A stretch of 52,596 bases of DNA from Silene noctiflora (lineage: Eukaryota; Streptophyta; Magnoliopsida; Caryophyllales; Caryophyllaceae), in assembly GCA_009801015.1 (NCBI GenBank), contig VHZZ01000002.1:786178-838773 (forward strand), given 5' to 3'. The notes under the pieces were generated by a model that was not told the origin of the DNA, ran no database searches, and saw only the letters and a program-made list of their open reading frames with translations. This document shows, one piece after another, positions 43,462 through 52,596 of this stretch. Every line of letters begins with the position of its first letter. Position 1 is the stretch's first letter. The position numbers and the translations under genes are program-made.

Positions 43462-43648
43462 ACCCATGAGCACTTAGATCAACTGGCAAGGGGTTGTTCT
43501 AGCTTAACCAGAGGTCTCGTGTTCGAGCCCTGGGAACGCAGCAGTGTTGAAACTCATGAGGGAGAGCTTTACCGCCCTAGTGGTCCTACCCGGCTCGAAT
43601 CCGGATTAAACCGGATGGTTTACACCAAAAAAAAAAAAAAAAAAAAAA
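43462..43648 (+). mobile_element. tRNA-derived SINE, copy 2, full length with TSD
   Basis: Flanked by a perfect 16-bp target duplication aaggaggagcctttgt at 43446-43461 and 43649-43664. The body starts acccatgagcacttagatca with an A-box-like tagatcaactggc, has a B-box-like gtgttcgagccct, and ends ggtttacacc plus a ~24-nt poly(A). This is the best-preserved copy and the reference for copies at 1531 and 16047. A 80-codon open frame across it is a by-product. Confidence 0.92.
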
Positions 43649-43677
43649 AAGGAGGAGCCTTTGTGTTACTGGGGTAA

Positions 43678-44158
43678 TTAGTACAGATCTCGCGCCATTG
43701 CGCGGTATATAGAGTTTTTTAATTTTTAGTGTATTAAATTTGTACACCATAATATTTAATATTTCTCACTTTTGTATTTTGATATGAAACAAAAAATTTG
43801 AAATGGAAAACTAATCAACGAAAATTAAATTAAGGTGTGATTTTTTTTTAAATGAATTTTTTTGTCACGAAACTAATAGTAAATACTAAATATGTGTCAA
43901 ATTATTATCTACATTAATATATTATTGCATTATTAAAAAATTTAGCAACTTATACTTTATAGATTAAAACCAATTTTAATTTATTTTAATGAAAAAATCA
44001 TAATTATGAATTTAATTAAATGATTAGAGTTTAATTATAAGAATATATTCATTAAAAATATAATAATGTAAAGAAATAAAGTTTACTTATTGCCTTTTTT
44101 AGCTAGATGTCTTTTGGAGTGAAAACTAAAAGAATTTTTATACTCTTAGTAGTAAGGA
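43678..44158 (-). mobile_element. Non-autonomous Helitron, CTAA 3' end
   Basis: On the minus strand the 3' end has hairpin cgcgcaatggcgcg, then agatctgtactaa at 43678 followed by T (CTRR with RR = AA). The 5' end near 44158 reads TCCTTACTACTAAGAGTA. Interior blocks such as tttgtattttgatatgaaac match the family at 186 and 19265. It directly abuts the SINE TSD. Confidence 0.65.
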
Positions 44159-44585
44159 GGAAGTCGTAACCTTATTATTATATACTATGAGTGTTGAAAT
44201 AGATAGATAGAAATGTAAAATGAAAACCGTTCAATCTCAAAAAAGACACGTGTCATATAAAAAAGTGCAAATATACTCATTTACAAAAAATTTAGAGAGA
44301 CGATCTCTCAATAGCGTTATTGAGAGACCTCTCACAATCTCACATGATCGGGAGGAAGTTATTCACTAATTTAGTGGGAGACGGTCTCTTAGAAGATCTA
44401 CTGCAACCCCGACAAAATTGTGGGAGAGCATTTTATTATTGTAAAGATTTGGGATGTTAAAAAATGGTCCCTTATTAATGATTAATTGCCGTTTACGCCA
44501 TGCTGCTACCGGAATGGGTAACGCCAATTAAATCACAACGGTTACCCTTCCAGGTAAAGAATTGCATATTCAATTTATTTACTTA
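44159..44585. other. Spacer with a gagacggtctc-type fragment
   Basis: Around 44293-44400, agagagacgatctctca and gggagacggtctctt suggest an eroded small foldback MITE. No gene. Confidence 0.45.
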
Positions 44586-44811
44586 CTAGTTTTAATCCCG
44601 TGTAAAAAAATGCACGGGTTGATTTTTAGACGACTTACGAAATATGTTAGTTAGATTAGACGTAATAATCGTAAAAAATAATTGAATGAAATGATATTAA
44701 ATAAAGGTCAGGTAAATTTGTGGCGGAACCCACTATAGAAAATGAAAAAAAATCTTAAAATCAGGGACCAATCAAAAGTCTTTAAATGATTTAACTTTTA
44801 TAGTAAGGGGA
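44586..44811 (-). mobile_element. Non-autonomous Helitron, 226 bp
   Basis: Minus-strand start TCCCCTTACTATAAAAGTTA at 44811, preceded by A; end with hairpin acccgtgcatttttttacacgggat, then taaaactag at 44586 and T. The ends match 18441-18839. Very short for a Helitron. Confidence 0.78.
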
Positions 44812-45696
44812 TGACAAGGATTGCGAAATGTCGTCGGCGTTTTGTAACAAATGGTCGACTTTTTTTTTTTTTTTTTTCTTTTTAAGACCATCAGTTATCC
44901 TTGCTCTCTCTCTACTCTATTCTCTCTCAAATTCTCCCAAACAACAAACTTAAAAAAAAAAAAAAAATCAATACTTGTTAATCGGATTCAATGTCAAACA
45001 ACGAACTATCTAAATCAATGTCTGGTGATGAATCATCGGTAAATTAACTAATTAACTACTTAATAGTCTACGGAATTGTTATTTTTTTCGTTTGAATCGA
45101 TTATGAATGTGGACTTTGAAATTGCCTAGTATGAATCGACCCCGACTGGGCATAGAAGTGTGGTCCAGAACTTGACTTGAGCCTTCAGTCTCACAAGGTA
45201 CATACGAACTAGAATCTTCAAAAAGAATAATAATCATATTTGATTAAAACACGACTTGAACTTGAACCGAACTTTGAATGAAATTTCTAACAATACCATT
45301 CTTCAGAAAGAATTAAAATCTTGTAACTTTCGGTATCTACGAAATAAATAAATAAATAAATTAAAAGTAGAAAATTAAAATTGATTTAAGAGATTATAGC
45401 AAGCAACACTAGTAATGAGAATTGGCTTGGAAAGTTGATGATGCCATTGTTTATTTCTAAGAGTTTTAAGAGATTCGAACCCGAGACCTATTTTGACAAT
45501 ATTTTATATTATATTTGTAAGTGGGAGTTTTTTAAAATATATAAATTTCAACGCTTTTTTTGCGTTATAAAACATTTTAAAAAAGAAAGAAATATATAAA
45601 ATACTTTTCTATTAATTTAGTTAAGAATAATCTATAAAAAGATTTACTATTAGTTTTATTTACTATTAGTTTTATTTCATTTTGCTCAAATTAAGT
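44812..45696. other. Spacer containing a possible orphan first exon
   Basis: A T run at 44861-44878, a CT-rich leader-like stretch at 44900-44935 and an ATG at 44990 are described separately. The remainder is AT-rich with no supported gene. Confidence 0.45.
44990..45037 (+). pseudogene. Possible orphan first exon
   Basis: The ATG at 44990 opens 16 codons (MSNNELSKSMSGDESS) that end at a consensus-like donor, cgGTAAAT. It is preceded by a CT-rich leader-like stretch and an A-rich run. No continuation exon was found downstream, and the peptide has no recognisable family. It may be a captured gene start or chance. Confidence 0.2.
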
Positions 45697-46365
45697 TCTC
45701 TATCTACTAAAAGAATAGGTGAACTCACAAATTTTTTGATCCAAAAAACATGTTTTTAATTAAAGAAACTATTGATAATTTAATTATATTTACTAAATAA
45801 GGAAATTAATAATTATAATGTAGTTCATTATGTATTTCATCAAATCATATGATTTTCACTAACTACTAAACTATAGTATCGTAATTAAAGTATAAATAAT
45901 ATAAAACAAAACTATTCAATCTTTTATTAATATTATTATTTTGATTACTCTGTATAAACAAAACTATAAATCATTTAGATTACTTTCATAACAAAAAAAA
46001 TTTAGAGAATTTATAAATTGGAATCATTAGCATCATGCTATAAAAAATACTTTTTTAAAATAAAAAATACATTTCGGCACATTACTCAATTCTCTTGGAT
46101 TAATTTTAGGTTCTAATTTTTTTGCTCGAAACAAAATACAATAACAAGACAAATGAACAATTAATGAGATACCACTATTATTTTACAGATCAATTGTACT
46201 CAATTTTTTTGAATAATTTTACAGTTTAATTTTTTTTTTCTTCATATCAAAATATAATAACGTAAAATATGAAAAATTAATAAAGTGTTAATTTAGCAGG
46301 ATTAAGTAATACAAAAATAAAAACTCTATAAATACCACGCATTTATTGCGCGAGATCTAAACTAG
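45697..46365 (+). mobile_element. Non-autonomous Helitron, 669 bp, 3' of XBAT35-like gene
   Basis: Starts TCTCTATCTACTAAAAGAAT and ends with hairpin cgcatttattgcgcg, then agatctaaactag at 46365 and T. It is in the opposite orientation to the relatives at 186 and 19265, whose interiors it matches. It ends about 310 bp from the stop codon of the XBAT35-like gene. Confidence 0.82.
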
Positions 46366-46676
46366 TTTCTGATTAATCGACCAAATAACCGTCATGCATA
46401 GTTGCATACAACCTTACATAATACGATAAGATTGATAACCGGGACAGAGGGAGAGACGGAGTACATAGATGACGACAGTAACTGAGTTTTTGGTCGGAAT
46501 CCCTTAGATGGATTGCCGGAGTACTCTCTTACAGTTTGCTCACATGAAACATATGGTTTTAGGTGCAGTTACCCTCACGATCCCCAATCATGTGTTCGGA
46601 CTTCGGGGCTGTTATCAATGCGGTGACCATCGGAAGTGATAGGGTGAAAGCCAGAAAAGTAAGACGCTTGACGAAG
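46366..46676 (-). other. Probable 3'UTR region of the XBAT35-like gene
   Basis: DNA between the Helitron and the stop codon. It includes gggacagagggagagacgga near 46441, perhaps a Stowaway end fragment. No separate gene. Confidence 0.45.
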
Positions 46677-49600
46677 TCAAACTGCATACACTCTTATAAC
46701 CTGTTCAATCTTGGCTCGACAAACCGGGCATTCTCCCTTATTGGTTCTAATTTCTGTCAAGCAAGACATGCAACCAGCCATATGACCACACGGGATGCAT
46801 GCTCCCTCAACCGGGGCATCCCAACATATAACACAAGAACCCTCCTCACTTTTACCATTCCCTTTGCTGCTAGTACTTGCTTTGCTTTGTGGTTGCGATG
46901 TGGGACCAATAAAGTTGACAGGTGTGGAGTCGATTTCAGGATAATGGATAGTGTTCTCATCTAGAATGTCACCAGGCAAAGGAGGTGCTGACGGGACAGC
47001 AGAGACAGGATGTGGTAGATTGACATCGTGGATGGTGGGACTAGGACTAGGACTAGGACCCCACCCATTATACTCGTCTGTAGTAACGGATTGATCGGCC
47101 CATCCACTGGTGCTTGCCTTTGAGGGTGGCGGCCCACTCATTGAAGCCGGGCCCCATTCATCGTTAGCAGTACTACTAGAGACATCCCCCCATCCATTTG
47201 TAGTGTCTGCCGGGATGCTTGGTTGGGAGTTAGAGGCTGGAGGAACTACTGCATCTGGCAAAGGGAGAGCTCCATCGTGGGACTGCAAAGGTGGAGGCGT
47301 AACCTGTATAATTCACAAAAGATATTGTTCGATGAGTCGAAGTATGAAAGTTTATGCCATTGCATAAAATACTGGCCCAAGTCTAACTTCTAAAACCGGC
47401 CATCATAATCTAATTTTGGTTATTCAACGTATATGCGCCCGATGCTACCTCAAAATATGAAATGAGGAGTACAATACAAGACCAGTCAAATCCAACTAAA
47501 ATCCCCATCCTATTACCCATTAACACTATATACAATCTTATCATGGAACCATCTCATATGAAAATTTGTGACCTTCAAAACCTTTCTTAATCGGTCATGA
47601 TCCGGTGTTGCAAAAATCCTAAAGCGGGATTAGGAAAACCAAATAATACAAAGAATGTACAGAGCAGTTGTTGCACTCTTTCACTAAAAGCATGTTACCA
47701 ACCAGCTAACTCCGTCATTAGCTGCCATTTCGATGTAATATGAATATATGATTCCTACAAAAATTCTGTAAGAACACAAAGTCTGATGTTTTGAACCCAT
47801 TAAAACAAATGCATCCTCTAATCATGTGGTATTTAGGAGTGAGGACTGATGCCAAGTAACCAATCATTAGGTTTAGTCACAGGACGTCAACTTTTGGCCC
47901 TGCCCAACTACGTGGAATTTAATTGCCTCTAAGAATTTAAAATGATGTCGGTTTAGGTATCCTATGCTGTAAAATGAAATGACTGGCAATAGTGATCAGT
48001 TCCTATATGAGGCATGAATACTGGTTCTAGTCTATGAGATTAGCGATTGTGCATTGTTTCGGTGATGATCAAAGAAAATGAAACAGGGAATACAAGGGAA
48101 GTCGGCATCAAAACTGTGCTTGTGGTGCCTTTACACCACCAAAATTGAAAAGTTGGGAGACGCTCAATTTGCAGAAATTATCAGGCCAACCACCCCCAAC
48201 CCCAACGACATGACAATAACTTTTGTGCAAGTTATGCTACTTAGACCTCAGCTAGAAGTATCCGACTATCCGAGATAGGCGAAAATGACCATTAAAAAAA
48301 AAACTAAAAAGGAATATAAGTCATGTTTTGGCTAAACATGAAGTTATATGCCATGCCCATTTCCATGTCACAGAGTGTCGCACACGGGGTACCTTGAGAA
48401 AGACAGCAATGACTTCCTAAAAATAAACCATGTCGAAGAGTAAATACCTCAGGAAACCCTTTACAGGCATTGTATAGCTGTGTGAATTGTCGCCGGTCTC
48501 CCTCAATGGCAGAAATAAATTTATAACGAGTTCCTGAAAAAGGAGACTGAACATTGTTTAGAGATATCAGAGGGAGAAGAGGTGATTGGGAGAATAAAAC
48601 AAGCCAAAAAGGACTTTGTAGAATAGACACAATTCATACAAATGCTATGCATATCTTTCAATTCTATAGGCTAACAAAAGCACCGATGACCGTATAGATA
48701 TGAACTATCAGACAATTGACAAAGCTTAAGGGAAGCATAAAATTTTCGGCAAAAGTAGAAAAGCAATTGCTTGGAAATTATAAGTAATGATATTACCACT
48801 GGACTCGTTGACAATGACCAAGGCAGGATCTGGCTCCTGAAATTTTGGTTCTGCAATTCGACACTTCCATAGAGCAATGACAGTATGAGCCTGTGGATCC
48901 TGCTCATCACAAAATTTATCTTTTATTACGACTTTTCTAGGAAATTTGATGCATGAAGTCCTTACATGAATAAACTACACAAAAATGAATGCTAAAGACA
49001 CATGTTTGTATTTAATCGAAATAAAAGGAGATCTAAGGAATAGTAACACAATAAGGGAGCCTTCTAGATATATAGCATCAATAATACGCAATCCTAGAAA
49101 ACAAACCCTTTAAAAATGTCTTGAAGAAGCAAGATAAACTACTCTATGCCACATAGAAACGCCGAACGCCCCTCTGAAGGCCATAATCCAAAAGAATAGC
49201 TAAGCAAGCTTATCCAAAGAAACTTTCTCCCTTGTTTGATCGAACGGAATATATGTACACAGGAAAAGTCTACTCGTGAAAGGTCTGTACAGTAGAAGGC
49301 TTTTGCTTTGCCTACAACATGGCAAGGAGTCGAGGAAGAACCTACTCTCATGTTGATTCGCAAAAAGATGAGAGCATTACATAAGGTGAACAACAGAGTA
49401 GCAAATTTCTAGAGCATAACAACCCAAAACAAGATTACAACCTTTGGCCCTCATACTATATCACAGATTTTCAGCTATGAGTTCTGTAGCATACCTGGGG
49501 ACTATTATAAAGTGCGAGTTCTAGTTTCGGAGGCTTGTTTGGGGTTGGCAAGTTGCAAGGAACAACCACCGCCCAGCACTTCCTGTAAAGCAGAGAGGTA

Positions 49601-51568
49601 GAAGAAGAAATAAATTTAAGAAAATAATCACCCAAACTCTTCCCTTGTCACAAACGAATGACACAAACCCTCAACATTGTTAATTTTAATGCACTAACAA
49701 ACGACAACCGTCATCAAAAAAATGACTTGAGATCGGCTGACATGAATCATCATTTGAAACTGTCCACGATAAGTAAAATAATGATTCAAAAATTAAAATT
49801 AACACAAAAAAGGTCATCATCTTCATCCCCTCCACGTCTATGTCCAGTTAACAAGTTTTGCTACTTCTCAAGGGTGTTCTCATAAAATTCTTTTAAATTT
49901 CAAAAACTGTGGATTGACAGAAATAAGATATACTCAGTATAATTTAGCAACATTTAGCCAATTCCTGAGTCTTTTAAGTACATTTTCGAGCAAGAAGGGA
50001 AGTATACCTCTATATGAAAAATGTAAATAAGGTTGAGGAGAATCTTACTTTGACCTCTTTCTTGATAGCCTTTGAGGAACCAATGATTCAAGAATGCCAG
50101 GCACAGCCGTAATCTCACGCATATCTCCGGAGAAATAAGAGATGTGAGCCTGAGGGTAAGGGGAGCAGAATAACAGGGAAAATAGGGAGGGGATAAGAAG
50201 CAAAATATAGTTAGGAATGAATCTTTTAACTTTCAAACCTATTATGAGTACTTGGTAAAAGTAAATATATAACTGTACCTCAATTGCACGGACGACATTA
50301 CAATGCCCCTTCACTCTAGCCACATCCAATGGTGTTTGACAATCATCATTTCTCACAAAAGGGTTCGCTGAAAATTTACAGTATTATTTCATTACAAAAT
50401 GCAAAGTGCTATCTTGATTCTTCAGAAACCACACACCCAAGATAAAACTAAGACAATCTATGAAACGACAGATTTACCTCCGTGTGAGAGGAGCAACTTA
50501 ACAGTGCTGTCAAGACCTCTCTTTGCAGCATGATGCAACGGTGTTCCTGCATGACGCCCTAACATGCAAATGGAAACTCTTAAGACTGGCAAATAAATCA
50601 CTAAACCGGGTCACTATTAAGCTCAAATCCTTAACAGTATACACTCTTTTAACAAACCGTAATCTACAAGCAAAGCTAACTTTGAAAATCATGTCCAAGC
50701 TAAAACTCGGTTATTGTAGCTGTTGAAGGTTCATTCAATCTTGAATTCACTCATGACCAGGAAAATAGAAAAACATGAACAATGATTACACATCACTCAT
50801 TCACTCGCACTCGACAACGTCTAACAACAAGAAAAACATCATTTTACCAAAATTGAGCTTGAATCAATCTCAATACAAATTATACTAATGGCTCAAAACC
50901 ATTTCATCATTGTATAACAAAAATGTAATCAACAACTACTCCCTCCATCAGTCTTTCTCAATCATTTGTTTACATTTAATGAAAACGCTCTTCTCAATGA
51001 ATAAGAAAGGTAGCAAATGATTGGGACGGAGGGAGTACATGCAAATATAGACAGGAGTTATGTCTCTTGTAAAACCGTTTTATACTAACATTATGTAAAA
51101 CGGATTCATTCACTAGACTACCACAAGTCCACAACCCACGTAAGTTAAGTTAAAAAACAGTTACTCGTAACTCGTTTTACAAAATACTTGTGTAAAACCG
51201 TCTTACGCATAAGGAAAAAAGCTTACCAGGACGATATGCATTAACATTAGCACCCAATTCAATAAGAACTTTAGCCACAATATACAACCTAGGATCCATG
51301 GAAGCAACAATTAATGGAGTTTTCCCTTCTTTATCAATCCACTACAAAAATCAAATATAAAACAAACCCACAAAATTATTAATAAAACCCACAAAAATAA
51401 AATCAAAATAATAAAGATTACACTAAAAAAATTCAATCTTTCATATAATAACATGATTATAATTACCTCAAGACGAGCTCCTTGAGTTGAAAGAGCTTTA
51501 ATTGCATCAACATTTCCTTCAATTACTTGTTGATAAATCAATTCATCTTTTGAATTTTGTTGTCCCAT
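46677..51568 (-). CDS. XBAT35: Ankyrin-repeat RING E3 ubiquitin ligase, XBAT35-like
   Basis: Nine exons join in frame to 463 residues (Arabidopsis XBAT35 has about 462): 51467-51568, 51227-51341, 50478-50558, 50279-50367, 50049-50149, 49495-49582, 48797-48899, 48448-48533 and 46677-47303. All introns are GT..AG. The start MGQQNSKDELIYQQV has a G2 that could be myristoylated, as in relatives. Ankyrin repeats cover about 10-129 (KTPLIVAS, AGTPLHHAAKRG, QTPLDVARVKG). A conserved middle region (130-255) and a P/S-rich linker follow, the linker holding four W-centred motifs (W293, W305, W323, W336). The C-terminal C3HC4 RING has C412, C415, C427, H429, C433, C436, C447 and C450. Known role: E2-dependent ubiquitin transfer; Arabidopsis XBAT35 works in ethylene-dependent apical hook growth and in stress and cell-death responses. 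No basic nuclear-signal exon was found between exons 7 and 8. A Stowaway MITE sits in intron 2. Confidence 0.95.
50939..51035. mobile_element. Short Stowaway MITE in XBAT35-like intron 2
   Basis: A 97-bp element with ends ctccctccatca and gggacggagggag and TA at both sides (50937-50938, 51036-51037). It lies within the intron between the second and third coding exons and touches no splice site. Confidence 0.85.
51062..51210. mobile_element. Probable MITE, taaaaccgt family, in XBAT35-like intron 2
   Basis: Contains tcttgtaaaaccgttttata at the left and tgtgtaaaaccgtcttacgc at the right, with cattcac/actcgta interior. The ends look related but boundaries and TSD are unclear. It ends about 16 bp from the donor of exon 2. 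Confidence 0.4.
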
Positions 51569-51891
51569 TTAAAAATTTATAATTCAGAAAATTAAATTAG
51601 GTTTTGTGCCCAGAAAAATATTGAAATAATTATGAATTATGAATGGTAGAAATGTTTGCTTGAGAATTCCTGGTTAGTATGAGCTTTGTGCCTTAACGAG
51701 GAAGTATTTGGGGTCAATCGTCAATGGCTTTATTTTTTTCATATCGGGTGGGCACCGTCGACAACCGTGTATATTTCTCAGGTATAATTTTCTCGTCGCG
51801 GTAAACTGTTGACCAAAGAGTTTATGGATTCGATCCGTGACCTTATGGAGACCCTAAACACACTTGGTTATCATTGATAGTTTATTATATA
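51569..51891. other. Upstream region of the XBAT35-like gene
   Basis: Includes the 5'UTR just above the ATG and a probable promoter. No clear TATA box was recognised. Confidence 0.4.
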
Positions 51892-52153
51892 CTAGTGTAG
51901 ATTCCGTGCTAATACACGGTTTTTTTAGATTAATATTTATTACTAAAATTATTTAAAGAGAGAAAATTGAAAATTTAACATTTTTTGGTAGAATATATTT
52001 CTCTACAAAGATTAGATCAACATTTGTATAGAATAACCGAAAAAGTTAAGGCCAATAGTTAAGAATTATCGAACATGTTAGAGCCCAATTTGTAGATTAG
52101 AGTAATTTGAGCGGGAAATTTTCTAGTTTCACCTATTCTTTTAGTATACAGAG
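51892..52153 (-). mobile_element. Non-autonomous Helitron, ~262 bp
   Basis: Minus-strand 3' end: hairpin accgtgtattagcacggaa followed by tctacactag at 51892 and T. The 5' end near 52153 reads TCTGTATACTAAAAGAATAG. It lies about 320 bp upstream of the XBAT35-like ATG. Confidence 0.7.
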
Positions 52154-52596
52154 TATGTGAAATTCTTTGGTACACCAGAATAAAACGTCATGTCATGGTC
52201 GTACAATAAATTAACAAAAAAAAATGTAAATTAGCCACATTATCCATTAAATGAGTGAACATAATCTAAGTTAATAAAAAAAACATTCTCATTGATTAGG
52301 GTATACAATGACATAATCTAGTTTTTCATCCCCTATAGACTAAAAGATTAACAAGTCTAGGATAATCCCGCTCATTTTTCCCGCTCAACTACTTCTTTGC
52401 GGCAAAAATATCTTTTTTATTTTCAGCAATAATATATTGTAAAAGTTTTGCTAAAAAATCTCACTCAGTGTTATTCTTACAAAATCTTCATAACTAATCT
52501 GATTCCATTTATTAAAAAAAATTATTATCTTAAAAATCAAGAAATATAGAGATGTAATTTGTTAAATTTTTTAAATCAATTTCTAAATATTTTTTC
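52154..52596. other. Intergenic spacer to window end
   Basis: AT-rich, no supported feature. Confidence 0.55.

Noticed and set aside
43435..43677. 80-codon frame containing a polylysine run
   Set aside because: It is the translated SINE and its poly(A) tail.
47110..47367. Plus-strand 85-codon open frame opposite the XBAT35-like last exon
   Set aside because: Antisense shadow, and it runs past the exon boundary into the intron.
1..52596. Search for CRISPR-like arrays, rRNA and organellar insertions
   Set aside because: The tandem arrays lack short identical repeats with unique spacers, and no rRNA or plastid/mitochondrial gene sequence was recognised.

Overview
The window is nuclear DNA from a flowering plant, most likely a eudicot. 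The evidence is intron-containing genes with GT..AG junctions, plant-specific ALOG, PUB and XBAT families, very AT-rich spacers, and dense MITEs, Helitrons and tRNA-derived SINEs. The MITE styles (CTCCCTCCGT Stowaway ends, taagacgg foldbacks) remind me of Caryophyllales such as spinach, quinoa, beet or Silene, but that is a weak inference. There is one assembly gap (15794-16046) and a few isolated N bases.

Four protein-coding genes can be supported, all on the minus strand. Two are intronless ALOG-domain (LIGHT-SENSITIVE HYPOCOTYLS, LSH3/LSH4-like) genes at 5926-6531 and 22092-22715, a spaced tandem pair of about 96% identity in the ALOG domain with unrelated low-complexity tails. The third is a four-coding-exon U-box/ARM ubiquitin ligase of the PUB3 type (31466-34832), with a non-coding 5' exon near 37.5-37.8 kb. 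The fourth is a nine-exon ankyrin-RING ubiquitin ligase of the XBAT35 type (46677-51568). All splice junctions proposed for the last two close in frame, giving 724 and 463 residues. Nothing suggests that the four genes act in one pathway; two are nuclear developmental regulators and two are E3 ligases.

Layout. 0-5.8 kb: Helitrons, a SINE and a GATC-rich hAT MITE. 5.8-6.5 kb: first LSH gene, with a hAT MITE inserted exactly at its stop codon. 6.8-21.8 kb: a MITE-rich spacer with a 9-bp-TSD Mutator-like MITE and a relative, a 253-bp tandem array, a nested Stowaway, the gap beside a SINE, a copia RNase H remnant and two Helitrons. 21.8-22.7 kb: second LSH gene with a MITE 21 bp beyond its stop. 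23.2-23.8 kb: a hAT MITE with tRNA-like boxes nested inside a Stowaway. 24.75-30.04 kb: a satellite-like array of about sixteen 311-bp monomers with a four-monomer higher-order period. 31.4-37.8 kb: PUB3-like gene, with a 260-bp duplication in its 5'UTR intron. 38.0-39.2 kb: a 370-bp tandem array directly upstream of that gene. 39.5-46.4 kb: MITEs, a 204-bp tandem array, a SINE with a perfect 16-bp TSD, and Helitrons. 46.7-51.6 kb: XBAT35-like gene. 51.9-52.15 kb: another Helitron.

No CRISPR array, rRNA gene, intact tRNA gene, organellar insertion or intact autonomous transposon was seen. No wholly new protein system was found. The most notable signals are the higher-order satellite, the stop-codon MITE, the nested tRNA-like MITE, and the cluster of short Helitrons that share hairpin ends.
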